The notes beneath the pieces are model-generated. The model worked only from the letters and a program-made list of their open reading frames with translations, did not search any database and was not told the origin of the DNA. From Thalassoglobus neptunius (lineage in GTDB: Bacteria > Planctomycetota > Planctomycetia > Planctomycetales > Planctomycetaceae): a stretch of 64,000 nt of DNA. Each line of letters opens with the position of its first letter. Position 1 is the first letter of the stretch. Shown piece by piece: positions 1 to 8,802 of the stretch. The stretch covers positions 40,855 through 104,854 of the forward strand of contig NZ_SIHI01000007.1 in the NCBI RefSeq assembly GCF_007859735.1, in the 5' to 3' direction. The translations under genes were made by a program, and so were the position numbers.

Positions 1-2
1 AT

Positions 3-923
3 CTTCGTGGACGCAAAACCGACCTTCCTCCTTTTGTTGTGCTTCCCGAACTCATGGGACGAGGCGGAGGAAATCTCCCCAATGGCCAGGCAGGGGGCTT
101 CCTCGGAAAAGCTCATGACCCGTTCGCCTTGAATGCGGACCCCTCAGAGAAAAATTTCAAGGTTCCCGACTTGCTTCCGCCTTCCGAAATTGGACCAGTT
201 CGACTCGAAAGACGACGATCGATGCGAGAAATCGTCGACTCAGCTGTCCAAAACTTCGAAGCGACCGAGAGTGCCCAACTGCTCAACAGCAATTTTCACA
301 GTGCGTTCCGGATGATGACAAGTTCCCAAGCCCGAGATGCGTTCGACCTCTCCAAAGAACCACAATCGGTCCGCGATCGCTACGGAATGAATCGCTTCGG
401 TCAGTGCTGTCTTCTGTCGCGACGTCTCGTCGAAGCAGGGGTCCGGTTCATCACGATCAACACCTTTCTCACCGTCTTTAATGAAGTGACGTGGGACATT
501 CACGGATCGAAACCGTTCACGTCAATCGAAGGCATGAAAGACATCGTCTGCCCGATGTACGATCAGGCGTACTCAGCCCTTATCGAAGATCTTCATGATC
601 GCGGGCTGCTGGATGACACAATGGTCTGCAATATCGCCGAATTCGGTCGTACTCCCCGCGTCAACCCGGCGGGAGGCCGCGACCACTGGCCACAGTGCTT
701 CACCTCATATTTCGCTGGGGGCGGCGTTCAGGGAGGACAGGTTGTCGGGGCGAGTGATCCCATTGGCGGAGTTCCGGCGGACCGACCGGTCGATCCGGGG
801 CATCTTGTCGCAACTGTCTTTCACAGCCTTGGATTCGATCTGGAAACGCATCTTCCCGGACCTGCTGGACGACCGTTCCCGCTGGTTGATTTCGGAAAAC
901 GTGAAATCCACGAACTCTTTTGA
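3..923 (+). CDS. DUF1501 domain protein, C-terminal part (5' truncated by window edge)
   Basis: The reading frame is open from the first bases of the window, so the true start lies upstream; the visible 306 residues are the C-terminal part. DUF1501 proteins are secreted planctomycete proteins related to the alkaline phosphatase/sulfatase fold, usually exported by Tat and often paired with a DUF1549/DUF1553 cytochrome protein. Visible hallmarks are the NIAEFGRTPR block, the GGRDHWPQCFT block and the final VATVFHSLGFDLE segment typical of this family. The substrate is unknown. The upstream partner cannot be seen. Family assignment is firm; function is not. Confidence 0.88.
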   Translation, partial: LRGRKTDLPPFVVLPELMGRGGGNLPNGQAGGFLGKAHDPFALNADPSEKNFKVPDLLPPSEIGPVRLERRRSMREIVDSAVQNFEATESAQLLNSNFHSAFRMMTSSQARDAFDLSKEPQSVRDRYGMNRFGQCCLLSRRLVEAGVRFITINTFLTVFNEVTWDIHGSKPFTSIEGMKDIVCPMYDQAYSALIEDLHDRGLLDDTMVCNIAEFGRTPRVNPAGGRDHWPQCFTSYFAGGGVQGGQVVGASDPIGGVPADRPVDPGHLVATVFHSLGFDLETHLPGPAGRPFPLVDFGKREIHELF

Positions 924-1157
924 CCTCAAACTCTCAAAATCGTTCTTCAGGCTTGTGTCAGAATGGCGTAAACTTAATTGAGAGACATCAAAGCGGAATC
1001 AAAACACAAAACCCATCGACTGTCCGAAAGTCAAATGTCGATTCAAGACACAACGCTTGACGAGACAGTTCGCCCATCACGTCGCTTCTCTTCTGAAAAT
1101 CTGTCCTTCAGTGCAACAGTGGCGACCCATGAAATTTCGATTGGAACGAGGTAGTTA

Positions 1158-2756
1158 GTGGCCGATCAAGACAAAATCGACGACTTCGAATTAGTCAATT
1201 GTGTTGCGACTGGTGGTGTGACGCAGATTTGGGAAGTCAAACGTGCTGGCAGTTCCCAACCTCTGGCGATGAAGCTGATGCTCGATGAAGCATTGAAAGA
1301 TCCCGCCCATCGACAGGCTTTGAAACACGAAGCCTCCGTCGGAAAGTCCATGCAGCATCCGAATATCATCTCGATTTTCGATGTCAAACTTACGAAGAAA
1401 CTCAGCTACTACACGATGGAATATTTTCGATCAGGAAACCTCAAAGGACTGATTCGAAATGACCTGCCACAAGCGAAAGCACGTGTAAAAAGCTTGATGG
1501 AAGCCCTCGCTCAAGCCTTGGGGTACTTTCACGAGAAGGGTTGGATTCATCGCGATATCAAACCGGACAACGTTCTCATGAGCAAAGGAGGGGAGGTTCG
1601 GCTCATCGACTTCTCCCTCGCGAGTCGACCATCCAACGTCATTCTGCGGGCAATGACCAAGAAAAGCAGGGTGTCGATCCAAGGAACTCGAACGTATATC
1701 GCCCCGGAACTGGTGCGTCGGGAAGCGATCACGCCTTCGGTCGATATCTACAGTCTCGGGATTCTGCTTTACGAAACTCTGATCGGAAATCCCCCATTTC
1801 GAACGGCGAACCCGAACGACCTTCTTATGATGCACGTGAGAGACAAACCCGCTCGTCCGTCTGAGCTCGACGACAATATCACTCAGGAGGCCGACAATCT
1901 CGTCATGAGGATGCTGGGTAAGAAGCCGAAAGATCGGCACGCCAATATGCAGGAGGTTTACGCCGAAGTGCGCAACCTCAAGTTTTTCAAGGAAGATCCC
2001 GTCAAAGTCGCCAAAGAACGGGCCGATGCGTTAGCCGCAGGGGACGCACAAGCTCAGGAAGATCGACTCAACAGCCGTCGCGACGCGGAACGTGATCGCA
2101 GCAAGGATGGCGAACGAAAACCGGCACCAAAGCCCAAACCGAAACCGATCCTCGCGAAAGAGACGAAGCCACAACCCAAACCCGAACAACAACCTGCGGC
2201 GCCACAACAACAGCCCGGAGCACCGTGGGGACAAATGCCGGGACAGCCGATGATGCCAGGAATGTTCCCGGGAGCGATGCCGGGCCAAATGCCTCAGTAT
2301 CCTGGAATGATGCCGCAATATCCCGGAATGATGCCAGGGCAGCCAATGCCGGGACAGCCAATGCCGGGTCAGCCAATGCCGGGACAGCAAATGCCGGGTC
2401 AGCAAATGCCGGGTCAGCCAATGCCGGGTCAGCCAATGCCGGGTCAGCCAATGCCGGGTCAGCCAATGCCGGGTCAGCCAATGCCGGGTCAGCCAATGCC
2501 GGGACAGCCAATGCCGGGACAGCAAATGCCGGGACAGCAAATGCCGGGACAGCAAATGCCGGGACAGCAAATGCCGGGACAGCAAATGCCGGGACAGCAA
2601 ATGCCGCAGCCCAGTGTCCCTCAACCGAGTGCACCGCAGCCCACTTCCGCTCCAAAACCGTCCGCCCCAAAGGCCACAGAAACCAAGAACGAACCGCCCA
2701 AAAAAGCACCGGAAGACATCCCACTCGCAAACTTCGATGACTTACAAATCGAGTAG
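1158..2756 (+). CDS. Hanks-type serine/threonine protein kinase with Pro/Gln-rich MPGQ repeat tail
   Basis: 532 residues from a GTG start. The kinase domain spans about residues 10-265: catalytic-loop HRDIKPDN with Asp133, Lys39 in AMKL, Glu58 as the likely C-helix glutamate, and APE at 182-184. The metal-binding DFG motif reads DFS at 151-153, and the glycine-rich loop is degenerate (VATGGVTQ). A charged linker (about 270-345) leads to a Pro/Gln/Met-rich tail containing 18 copies of MPGQP/MPGQQ (residues 392-481). I see no membrane helix, unlike many bacterial PASTA-type kinases, so a cytoplasmic enzyme is inferred. Probably active because Lys, HRD Asp and the DFx Asp are present. Target unknown; it stands alone between a DUF1501 gene and accA. 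Confidence 0.9.
   Translation: MADQDKIDDFELVNCVATGGVTQIWEVKRAGSSQPLAMKLMLDEALKDPAHRQALKHEASVGKSMQHPNIISIFDVKLTKKLSYYTMEYFRSGNLKGLIRNDLPQAKARVKSLMEALAQALGYFHEKGWIHRDIKPDNVLMSKGGEVRLIDFSLASRPSNVILRAMTKKSRVSIQGTRTYIAPELVRREAITPSVDIYSLGILLYETLIGNPPFRTANPNDLLMMHVRDKPARPSELDDNITQEADNLVMRMLGKKPKDRHANMQEVYAEVRNLKFFKEDPVKVAKERADALAAGDAQAQEDRLNSRRDAERDRSKDGERKPAPKPKPKPILAKETKPQPKPEQQPAAPQQQPGAPWGQMPGQPMMPGMFPGAMPGQMPQYPGMMPQYPGMMPGQPMPGQPMPGQPMPGQQMPGQQMPGQPMPGQPMPGQPMPGQPMPGQPMPGQPMPGQPMPGQQMPGQQMPGQQMPGQQMPGQQMPGQQMPQPSVPQPSAPQPTSAPKPSAPKATETKNEPPKKAPEDIPLANFDDLQIE
2331..2600 (+). repeat. 15-bp in-frame tandem repeat, 18 copies
   Basis: Eighteen units of the 15-mer encoding MPGQP or MPGQQ lie head to tail inside the kinase gene. 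The units fall in blocks: ggt-cag-cca units in the middle and identical gga-cag-caa units at the 3' end. This suggests separate recent expansions by slippage or unequal recombination. The period is a multiple of three, so copy-number change keeps the frame. Confidence 0.95.
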
Positions 2757-2931
2757 TCAGCACGAAAAGTGGTTCTGTTGTTTCCCTCGAAGCCTTGCAG
2801 AATTATGATGCGAGCGTTGCTGCACCATCCGTCAGGTGTCGAAGTCGGCATTTTCGTAGCCTCTCGACCCTGAAGATCGCGTGCAGAGAATCACTGGAAT
2901 AACAACGCTCCCCATATTCTGAACTGTCACG

Positions 2932-3909
2932 ATGTCCGCACCGCTTCCACTTCCGTTTGAACGTCCGATCCTCGAACTCGAAAAGCAACTCTCGGATCTG
3001 GAGAAACAGCCAGACCCAACAGCTGTGACTCGCGAATCGATTCGCCGCATTCGGACCGAACTCAACAAACTGAAGCGGGAAGTCTACGAGAAGCTCAATC
3101 CGTGGGAGATTGTTCAGGTCGCCCGGCACGATGCACGTCCCAAAGCGATGGACTACATCGAACTCGTCTTCGATGAATTCGTGGAATTGCACGGAGACAA
3201 AGCCTACGGAGACGATCGAGCAATCCTCACCGGGTTTGCCAAACTCGGTGACCGAAAGGTCATGCTGGTCGCTCAGCAAAAGGGGCGAAATCTTCGCGAG
3301 CGTCTGGAACACAATTACGGAATGGCTCACCCGGAAGGCTATCGAAAAGCCCTCTCCAAAATACAGATGGCTGCCAAGTTCAATCTGCCGGTCGTTTGCC
3401 TGATCGACACCGCCGGAGCTTATCCCGGAGTTGGCGCAGAAGAGCGAGGACAGGCCTATCAAATCGCTCTCAATCTGCGAGAAATGGCCCGCATCGATAC
3501 GCCGATTGTCTGCGTCGTCATCGGAGAAGGAGGAAGTGGCGGAGCACTCGGAATCGGCATCGGCGATCACGTGGCTGTCTTGCAGTTCGCTTACTACTCT
3601 GTCATCAGCCCGGAAGGCTGTGCGGGCATTCTCTGGAAACACGCGAAACACGCAGACAAAGCCGCTCATGCTCTTCGGTTCACATCGAAAGACCTCCTCG
3701 AACTCGGTGTCGTTGACGAAATCATCAGCGAGCCAATCGGAGGAGCACATCGAAACCATCGACAGATGGCGACCAACCTGCATGCCTCGCTGACGTCAGC
3801 ATTGAAGGATCTCAGTGAAATCCCGAAAGACCAACTGCTCGATCGACGGTACGAAAAGTTCCGCAAGATCGGCGTCTTCGAAGAGACAATCGCTGTTGGG
3901 CAAGCTTAA
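2932..3909 (+). CDS. accA: Acetyl-CoA carboxylase carboxyltransferase subunit alpha
   Basis: 325 residues, near the family length (E. coli about 319). AccA forms an A2D2 carboxyltransferase with AccD and moves the carboxyl group from biotin-BCCP to acetyl-CoA, giving malonyl-CoA for fatty-acid synthesis in the cytoplasm. Visible landmarks are the N-terminal FERPILELEKQ helix, the ELHGDKAYGDDRAI block, the GAYPGVGAEERGQ segment and the EGGSGGALGIG oxyanion-hole loop followed by YSVISPEGCAGILWK. accD is not in the window, as is common when accA and accD are unlinked. The carrier-like gene 47 bases downstream may be cotranscribed. Confidence 0.97.
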   Translation: MSAPLPLPFERPILELEKQLSDLEKQPDPTAVTRESIRRIRTELNKLKREVYEKLNPWEIVQVARHDARPKAMDYIELVFDEFVELHGDKAYGDDRAILTGFAKLGDRKVMLVAQQKGRNLRERLEHNYGMAHPEGYRKALSKIQMAAKFNLPVVCLIDTAGAYPGVGAEERGQAYQIALNLREMARIDTPIVCVVIGEGGSGGALGIGIGDHVAVLQFAYYSVISPEGCAGILWKHAKHADKAAHALRFTSKDLLELGVVDEIISEPIGGAHRNHRQMATNLHASLTSALKDLSEIPKDQLLDRRYEKFRKIGVFEETIAVGQA

Positions 3910-3956
3910 CTGAGACATACCCTTCAACAGCACTTAAAGCGAAAGCAGACCGGGCT

Positions 3957-4481
3957 ATGTATTCGCTGATGATCATGGCGCTGGTCGTCGCATTCGTGGC
4001 CCTCCTTTGCGGGGGCCTCGGAAGCCTCTTTGCTCAAGACGCTGGTCCCGGCGAACGAATCTTAATGGCCCTGATGACATCTGCGACGGCTTTTGTCGCA
4101 ACCCTGATTCTCGGACTCCGCGACCTCATTCGCTTTCGCAGAGATTCCCGTCGAACACAACAGCACCTTCTCGAGAGACCAGACTTCTTCGAAGCCGAAT
4201 TTCGGTCCGAAGCAGACGTCGACCCTGAACTCATGAAGGTCGTGCGTGAGGCGATCGCGCAATTCTTTGATGTCCCCGTCTCCAAGATTCGCCCGACTGA
4301 CAATTTCGAAACCGATCTGCACATCGATCCCACTGAGGTCAATTTTCAACACTTCGTCATCAGGACGGTCGCCGACGACCATAGGTTCCATGACGAGGTG
4401 ATCGAGGTGAACTTCGCAAACGCTCACACTGTCGAAGATCTTGTCATTTGGCTTCAAGATTTCATTCGCGACGAAGATTGA
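3957..4481 (+). CDS. Membrane-anchored acyl-carrier-like protein lacking the carrier serine
   Basis: 174 residues. Two hydrophobic segments (about 5-26 and 34-56) are followed by an arginine-rich stretch and a C-terminal domain (about 88-172) that reads like an acyl carrier protein: a VREAIAQFFDV first helix, a DNFETDLHID loop, then acidic helices ending in VEDLVIWLQDFI. In true carriers the loop carries DSL, whose serine takes phosphopantetheine. Here the equivalent position reads DPT, so no attachment serine is visible. It follows accA by 47 bases. A structural or regulatory role at the membrane is inferred, not shown. The ACP resemblance is by eye and should be treated as moderate. Confidence 0.6.
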   Translation: MYSLMIMALVVAFVALLCGGLGSLFAQDAGPGERILMALMTSATAFVATLILGLRDLIRFRRDSRRTQQHLLERPDFFEAEFRSEADVDPELMKVVREAIAQFFDVPVSKIRPTDNFETDLHIDPTEVNFQHFVIRTVADDHRFHDEVIEVNFANAHTVEDLVIWLQDFIRDED

Positions 4482-5186
4482 ACAGTTCGACAGCAAAGCT
4501 CGAGAGGACTTCTAAGTCCCTCAGAGTGTGATCAGGTCACGCGTGTTCTTGCGCCATGCGATGCAGCGCGCAAGAAAGAAGAATGGTCTCGGGCAGGGGA
4601 GTCAGAATTCAATGACGACCACTCGCTTCACGTCACTGATTCGAGGCTGTTATACGCTCGACATTTGAGCGAGATAAGAACTCGGATTCGAGCATTAACG
4701 AAGTCGAGATCTGCTCACTGACGACTTAACGCGAACTCTTTCCGTGAGGAGACCCAATCATCTCATCTCACGAAGTGAACCAGCAAAGTGCTCGGCTTCG
4801 AGAAGCCTGTAGAACGATTCGCACCGACTCGCTTTGACCTTTGAGCACACGACCACTGAAGCACAGAGACTCCGCATTCCTGGGCATCGATGATGTTCCG
4901 CTGTGATTCGCAGAGGAACACGAAAAACCGTCTCAGACGGTCTTTTCCATACCCGAATCGAACATAACGGACATTATCGGACGTTGGGGTATGTTCTTTT
5001 TTCGGGGGAGTCAGAAGACTCCCGGGCCCTTCACTCTCGGTTGAGATCATCATCTCATCGAGAGATGCTCGTGATTCAAAGATCACTCGGAGGCATTAAG
5101 CTGAACAATGTGCTGGTCCAATCTTCACAGCTGATGACTCTCGTGATCTCCGAATTCGCGATCTCCGAAGCTGTTAACGACTCCCA
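4482..5186. other. 705-bp convergent intergenic region
   Basis: Between the carrier-like gene (+) and the CvpA gene (-). It holds one terminator-like hairpin (4923-4946) and a second perfect hairpin at 5006-5012/5017-5023 (stem GGGAGTC) without a suitable T-tract. I see no credible coding region or RNA gene in the rest. Confidence 0.6.
4923..4946. terminator. Probable bidirectional terminator
   Basis: A stem ACCGTC-TCA-GACGGT is flanked by an A-run on the left and TCTTTT on the right, so on either strand the hairpin is followed by a run of T. It lies between two convergent genes, 440 bases beyond one and 240 beyond the other, which weakens the assignment. Confidence 0.5.
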
Positions 5187-6440
5187 CTACCGAAACGATC
5201 CAGGCTGACCAGCCCCGGCCGCTCTCAGTCGCTGCTGCATCGCTGGCTCCAATTGATTGATCGAAACTCCAGCGACTTGCAGCTGTCGAATGATTCGTTG
5301 GTCAAGCGTGCTCTGTGCATTCGTTGTCGAGTCCGGATCTTCGAGTGACCAGATATCCGCATTCCAATCCGCCAACACTCCCAGCTGCACAGCTTCAGGC
5401 AACGATCCCAGAAACCCGACGATCTGCTGCTCGTAAGCAACCTGCTGAGCTGGCACCGATGTGTACGCCTGAGAGATTCTGCGCGAAAGCTCCTTGATTG
5501 TGGCTTGAGTCTGTTCAGGATTGCTCGGAGGCGCACTCGGAGTGACATCCACGTTCAGCTGTTGCCCGAGATACGACAGCAAATATTCCGATCCCTGATT
5601 GCCCAATTGTTGAAAGTGTTGTTCGATCAACTTTCGATTTTCAGGCGATGCGGACTCGAGAACTTTGGACACTCCAGCGATTAACGATGACTGCGAGTCC
5701 GGACTCTGTTCGCGATCGATGGCCTCACTCAACGCTTGTCTCGTTTGATCGCTGATCAGCCCGCTGAGAGTTTTCCACAACTGGCTGCTCGCGTCAGGAG
5801 ACGGAGTTCCGGGAAGCACCTGATCATCGCCGAGATTCACTGTTCCGGAATCGACCACATTCGACGAACCGGAATCGTCATGAGAATGCGTTCCGTGATC
5901 GCCAGGTTCATGACTGTGATCCAGATCGAAATCCGGATGGTCAAGCAAATGAATGTAGTCTTCGAGTGCGAGTCGCAAGTTGTCTGGAAGAATGGGAAGA
6001 AACGGATGAAGCGTGTCGACAATCTTCGCAGCGGCGTATCCACTTCTCGACTGCAAAAGCGCTGCGCGTGCATCTTCAGAAACAGTCACGACCATGAATG
6101 TCAGAATGAGACACAGCACGACTCCTTTGATGAAGCCGAAAAGTGCTCCCAGATGACGATCAAATTCCCGGAGTTTGACCTTCTCAAGAAAGTCTGAAAT
6201 TCGCCCGGCCAGCAGATACGCGACGAACGTGAAAACGATGTACGCCCCGAACAAGACGACCCAATTGTTGAGAGGTGGATCGAGATGCACATACGGCCCC
6301 GCAACTGCTGAAATTCCATCAGCAAAGATGAAGCACAACAGGATGCCAGCGATCCCGGCCAGTTGCCAGACCATACCCCTCGCGGCACCGCGAATCGTAA
6401 AGAAGATAAGGATGGCCAAAACGACCAAATCGTACCACAT
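5187..6440 (-). CDS. CvpA family membrane protein with His-rich insertion
   Basis: 417 residues. The first 125 residues match the CvpA/colicin V production family: four hydrophobic segments (about 5-20, 24-42, 60-78, 100-122) with the RGAARGMVWQLAG motif after helix 1 and a conserved GALFGFIKG. E. coli CvpA is about 160 residues, so the remaining 290 are extra. They include a His/Asp-rich stretch (164-188; HSHEPGDHGTHSHDD) that could bind metal, then a soluble Ser/Gln-rich tail. CvpA homologues are linked to envelope integrity and stress. Last gene of a minus-strand run behind the IMPase-family gene. Confidence 0.85.
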   Translation of the reverse strand: MWYDLVVLAILIFFTIRGAARGMVWQLAGIAGILLCFIFADGISAVAGPYVHLDPPLNNWVVLFGAYIVFTFVAYLLAGRISDFLEKVKLREFDRHLGALFGFIKGVVLCLILTFMVVTVSEDARAALLQSRSGYAAAKIVDTLHPFLPILPDNLRLALEDYIHLLDHPDFDLDHSHEPGDHGTHSHDDSGSSNVVDSGTVNLGDDQVLPGTPSPDASSQLWKTLSGLISDQTRQALSEAIDREQSPDSQSSLIAGVSKVLESASPENRKLIEQHFQQLGNQGSEYLLSYLGQQLNVDVTPSAPPSNPEQTQATIKELSRRISQAYTSVPAQQVAYEQQIVGFLGSLPEAVQLGVLADWNADIWSLEDPDSTTNAQSTLDQRIIRQLQVAGVSINQLEPAMQQRLRAAGAGQPGSFR

Positions 6441-6564
6441 GACCTCGGGACTCCGTTTCCAAGTATTCAGGTCACAGAGTGTATCTCTCCCGTGGTGTTC
6501 TGGTAAACCCCGGTTGACACTTCGGCGAAGTCGCCGTCCTCAAAATGAGCGTATCGATTCGAAG

Positions 6565-7395
6565 TTAGTCTTCGGCGTTCGGCAGCTCTGAAGCTGCGAT
6601 TACGTCGAGCATGGCAGGGTGCAGCACCGAATTTGTGGCGAGCACACTCGTTACGGAGATGGGCAAATCGTCACCTGCTGAGGTTGTGACCTTTCCGCCT
6701 GCCTCTTCGACGATCAAACGCCCGGCCGCGAAATCCCAGGGAGCGAGCTGATACTCGACAAACCCTCCGTAGACGCCACTGGCGACCCCGCACAGATCAA
6801 GAGAAGCTGTCCCGAATCGTCGAATCCCGCGAATTTGCTCTGCGAAAAGACCTTCAATCGTGCGCAAAGTGCGACGCATCATCGCACCGCGGTCGTAATA
6901 GAATCCGACGGCAATCAACACGTCAGTCATCCGCGTTTGCGTTCCGACGTGCATTTGCTCGCCCTGAAACCAGGCCCCCTCGCCCGCAACCGCGCAGAAA
7001 AGCTCTTCCCGGGCTGGATTCCAAACGACTCCGCATTTCGCAACACCTCGCTGATAATAAGCGATTGAGACTGCGAAATGAGGGATTCCATGCGCGAAGT
7101 TGGTCGTTCCGTCGAGCGGATCGATGATCCAAAGATGGTCAGCTTCAGAATAGCTGTCGAGACCGTTCTCTGACTCTTCCGCCAGAATTACGTGATCGGG
7201 GTACCGATTCGCGATTGCCTGCTTGATGACGCGTTCGGACTCGAGATCTGCCTCGGATACGAGATCGTTTCGCGCCTTCTCTCGAATCACCGTCCCTTCT
7301 TTCCGATGCCGCAGTAGCACATCCCCACCCGCTTGTGCCAATTCAGTCGCAAAGACGAGTTCCTGAATGGAGCTTAACTCGGCAGGAATTTTCAT
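6565..7395 (-). CDS. Inositol monophosphatase family protein (SuhB-like)
   Basis: 276 residues, the usual family length. Mg-dependent phosphatases of this group hydrolyse inositol-1-phosphate or related sugar and nucleotide phosphates. Metal-site motifs are visible: Glu73-Glu74 in LAEES, the IDPLDGTTNF block with Asp92 and Asp95, and a late APWDFAAGRLIVEEAGG motif. No clear Shine-Dalgarno precedes the ATG. A terminator separates it from trxB upstream; cvpA follows after 124 bases. The exact substrate (inositol phosphate, histidinol phosphate, fructose bisphosphate) cannot be set from sequence alone. A second family member, of the PAP-phosphatase type, lies at 55.6 kb. Confidence 0.9.
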   Translation of the reverse strand: MKIPAELSSIQELVFATELAQAGGDVLLRHRKEGTVIREKARNDLVSEADLESERVIKQAIANRYPDHVILAEESENGLDSYSEADHLWIIDPLDGTTNFAHGIPHFAVSIAYYQRGVAKCGVVWNPAREELFCAVAGEGAWFQGEQMHVGTQTRMTDVLIAVGFYYDRGAMMRRTLRTIEGLFAEQIRGIRRFGTASLDLCGVASGVYGGFVEYQLAPWDFAAGRLIVEEAGGKVTTSAGDDLPISVTSVLATNSVLHPAMLDVIAASELPNAED

Positions 7396-7433
7396 GGGAT
7401 GTATTAAACTAACAAAACCGGAAGGAAGGACGA

Positions 7434-7476
7434 TTTAAAAAGCCGTCAACAGACAGTGATGACTATCAACCGACGG
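7434..7476 (-). terminator. Rho-independent terminator after thioredoxin reductase gene
   Basis: Directly after the trxB stop, read on the minus strand: outer stem CCGTC/GACGG (7472-7476 with 7443-7447), an inner imperfect stem between them, then CTTTTT. Position and T-run fit an intrinsic terminator. Confidence 0.7.
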
Positions 7477-7477
7477 A

Positions 7478-8527
7478 TTAACTTTCCAGAAGGCTTAGAT
7501 AGCGTTCTGCATCGAGTGCAGCCATACAGCCTGTGCCGGCGGCGGTGATCGCCTGTCGATAATAATCGTCAGCCACATCGCCAGCAGCGAAGACCCCTTC
7601 CACGCTTGTATTCGTTCGGAAAGGAACACTCCACTTCAAGTAGCCCTTCTCGTTCATCTCGAGATGGCCTTTCAGGAACTCCGTGTTCGGTGTATGTCCG
7701 ATCGCAGCAAAATAGCCAGAAGCTGGAATATCTTCTGTTTTCGCATCGTCTTCGGTGCTTCGGATGCGAACACCGGTGACTCCCTTTTCGTCATCGCCGA
7801 GAACTTCGTCAATCACCGAGTTCCACTTAACTTCAATCTTCGGGTTTTTTAGTGCCCGTTCGGCCATCACTTTGCTCGCGCGAAACTCTTCACGACGATG
7901 GACAATATAAACTTTCGAACCAAATTTAGAGAGATAGTCAGACTCTTCCATCGCGCTATCTCCTCCCCCAACAACAACGAGAGGTTGATCACGAAATCTA
8001 GGAAGGGCTCCATCGCAGACAGCACAGGCTGAGACCCCTGCATTCTTAAATTTCTTTTCAGAATCGAGACCTAAGTAATTCGCTCGAGCGCCTGTCGCGA
8101 CGATCACCGACTGCGCTTCGATGGTCTCTCCGTTCGACGTCTTCAGAATGAACGGACGTTGGGAGAAGTCGACGTCGACGACATCTTCCATCATTGTTCG
8201 CGTTCCGAAATTGATCGCCTGCTGTCGCATCAATTCCATCAGTTCCGGGCCGCTCACCCCTTCTTTCTGGTGTGGGCCCATGATGCGTCGTCGATCGTCA
8301 GCGATGGCGTCGTCGAGGTAGCTTTCGAGATTTCCAGAAGGGAAGCCGGGGAAGTTCTCGACTTCCGTGGTGATCGCAAGTTGACCGAGCGGAGGACGTC
8401 CGAGGTCCCAATTCTCCTGGGTCATCTCCCCTTCGATGCACAATGGCTCCAGACTCGCTCTCGCTGCGTAAATTGCGGCTGTCCATCCAGCGGGACCTGA
8501 ACCGATAATCACAACCTTTTCTGCCAT
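7478..8527 (-). CDS. trxB: Thioredoxin reductase
   Basis: 349 residues. FAD/NADPH-dependent enzyme that reduces thioredoxin in the cytoplasm. Visible: N-terminal FAD site [18 protein letters not shown], the redox pair in CAVCDG, the NADPH site [12 protein letters not shown], and the C-terminal FAD motif [30 protein letters not shown]. The frame is open up to 8593, but the ATG at 8527 starts at the conserved MAEKVVIIG and has GGGAG at good spacing, so I chose it over the longer form. A small insertion after the FAD site ([25 protein letters not shown] region) is typical of many TrxB proteins. Strong call. Confidence 0.95.
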   Translation of the reverse strand: MAEKVVIIGSGPAGWTAAIYAARASLEPLCIEGEMTQENWDLGRPPLGQLAITTEVENFPGFPSGNLESYLDDAIADDRRRIMGPHQKEGVSGPELMELMRQQAINFGTRTMMEDVVDVDFSQRPFILKTSNGETIEAQSVIVATGARANYLGLDSEKKFKNAGVSACAVCDGALPRFRDQPLVVVGGGDSAMEESDYLSKFGSKVYIVHRREEFRASKVMAERALKNPKIEVKWNSVIDEVLGDDEKGVTGVRIRSTEDDAKTEDIPASGYFAAIGHTPNTEFLKGHLEMNEKGYLKWSVPFRTNTSVEGVFAAGDVADDYYRQAITAAGTGCMAALDAERYLSLLES

Positions 8528-8802
8528 TTTCCGTCTCCCAGTCGTCGTATTTTGCTTATTATCAATTCGGGTTGAATTGAAGAAGACTGGCACGCAATTG
8601 ACGAGCCTTCTTCAGTTGTATTTTGATCGCGATCGTCAACAAGATGTGACTGCGTTCAGAAGTCGGACTTCGCGACATTTTCTCGAAGAATTATGACTCG
8701 AGGAACGCAAGGAGTCTGTATGAAACCTCGCACAGACGATATCGAAGCCGACCGCCAGTGACAAATGCACAGCAGTCCCCGATCCCTTCCCGGTGGTCGC
8801 TC

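Noticed and set aside
2331..2600. Possible CRISPR-like array
   Set aside because: Units are contiguous with no spacers and stay in frame in a coding region; it is a coding tandem repeat.
2225..2740. Alternative plus-strand frame with Asn-Ala-Gly repeats
   Set aside because: A frame shadow of the same repeat within the kinase coding sequence.
2031..2763. Two long antisense open frames under the kinase gene
   Set aside because: They are produced by the 15-bp repeat, which has no stops in several frames; their composition (Arg-His-Leu or Ala-Val-Pro repeats) is not protein-like and there is no ribosome site.
5006..5023. Perfect GGGAGTC hairpin as a terminator
   Set aside because: The T-run lies on the wrong side for the plus strand, and on the minus strand the hairpin is followed by A's.
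4903..5208. 101-residue open frame in the convergent gap
   Set aside because: It runs over a likely terminator, has no ribosome site and resembles no protein.
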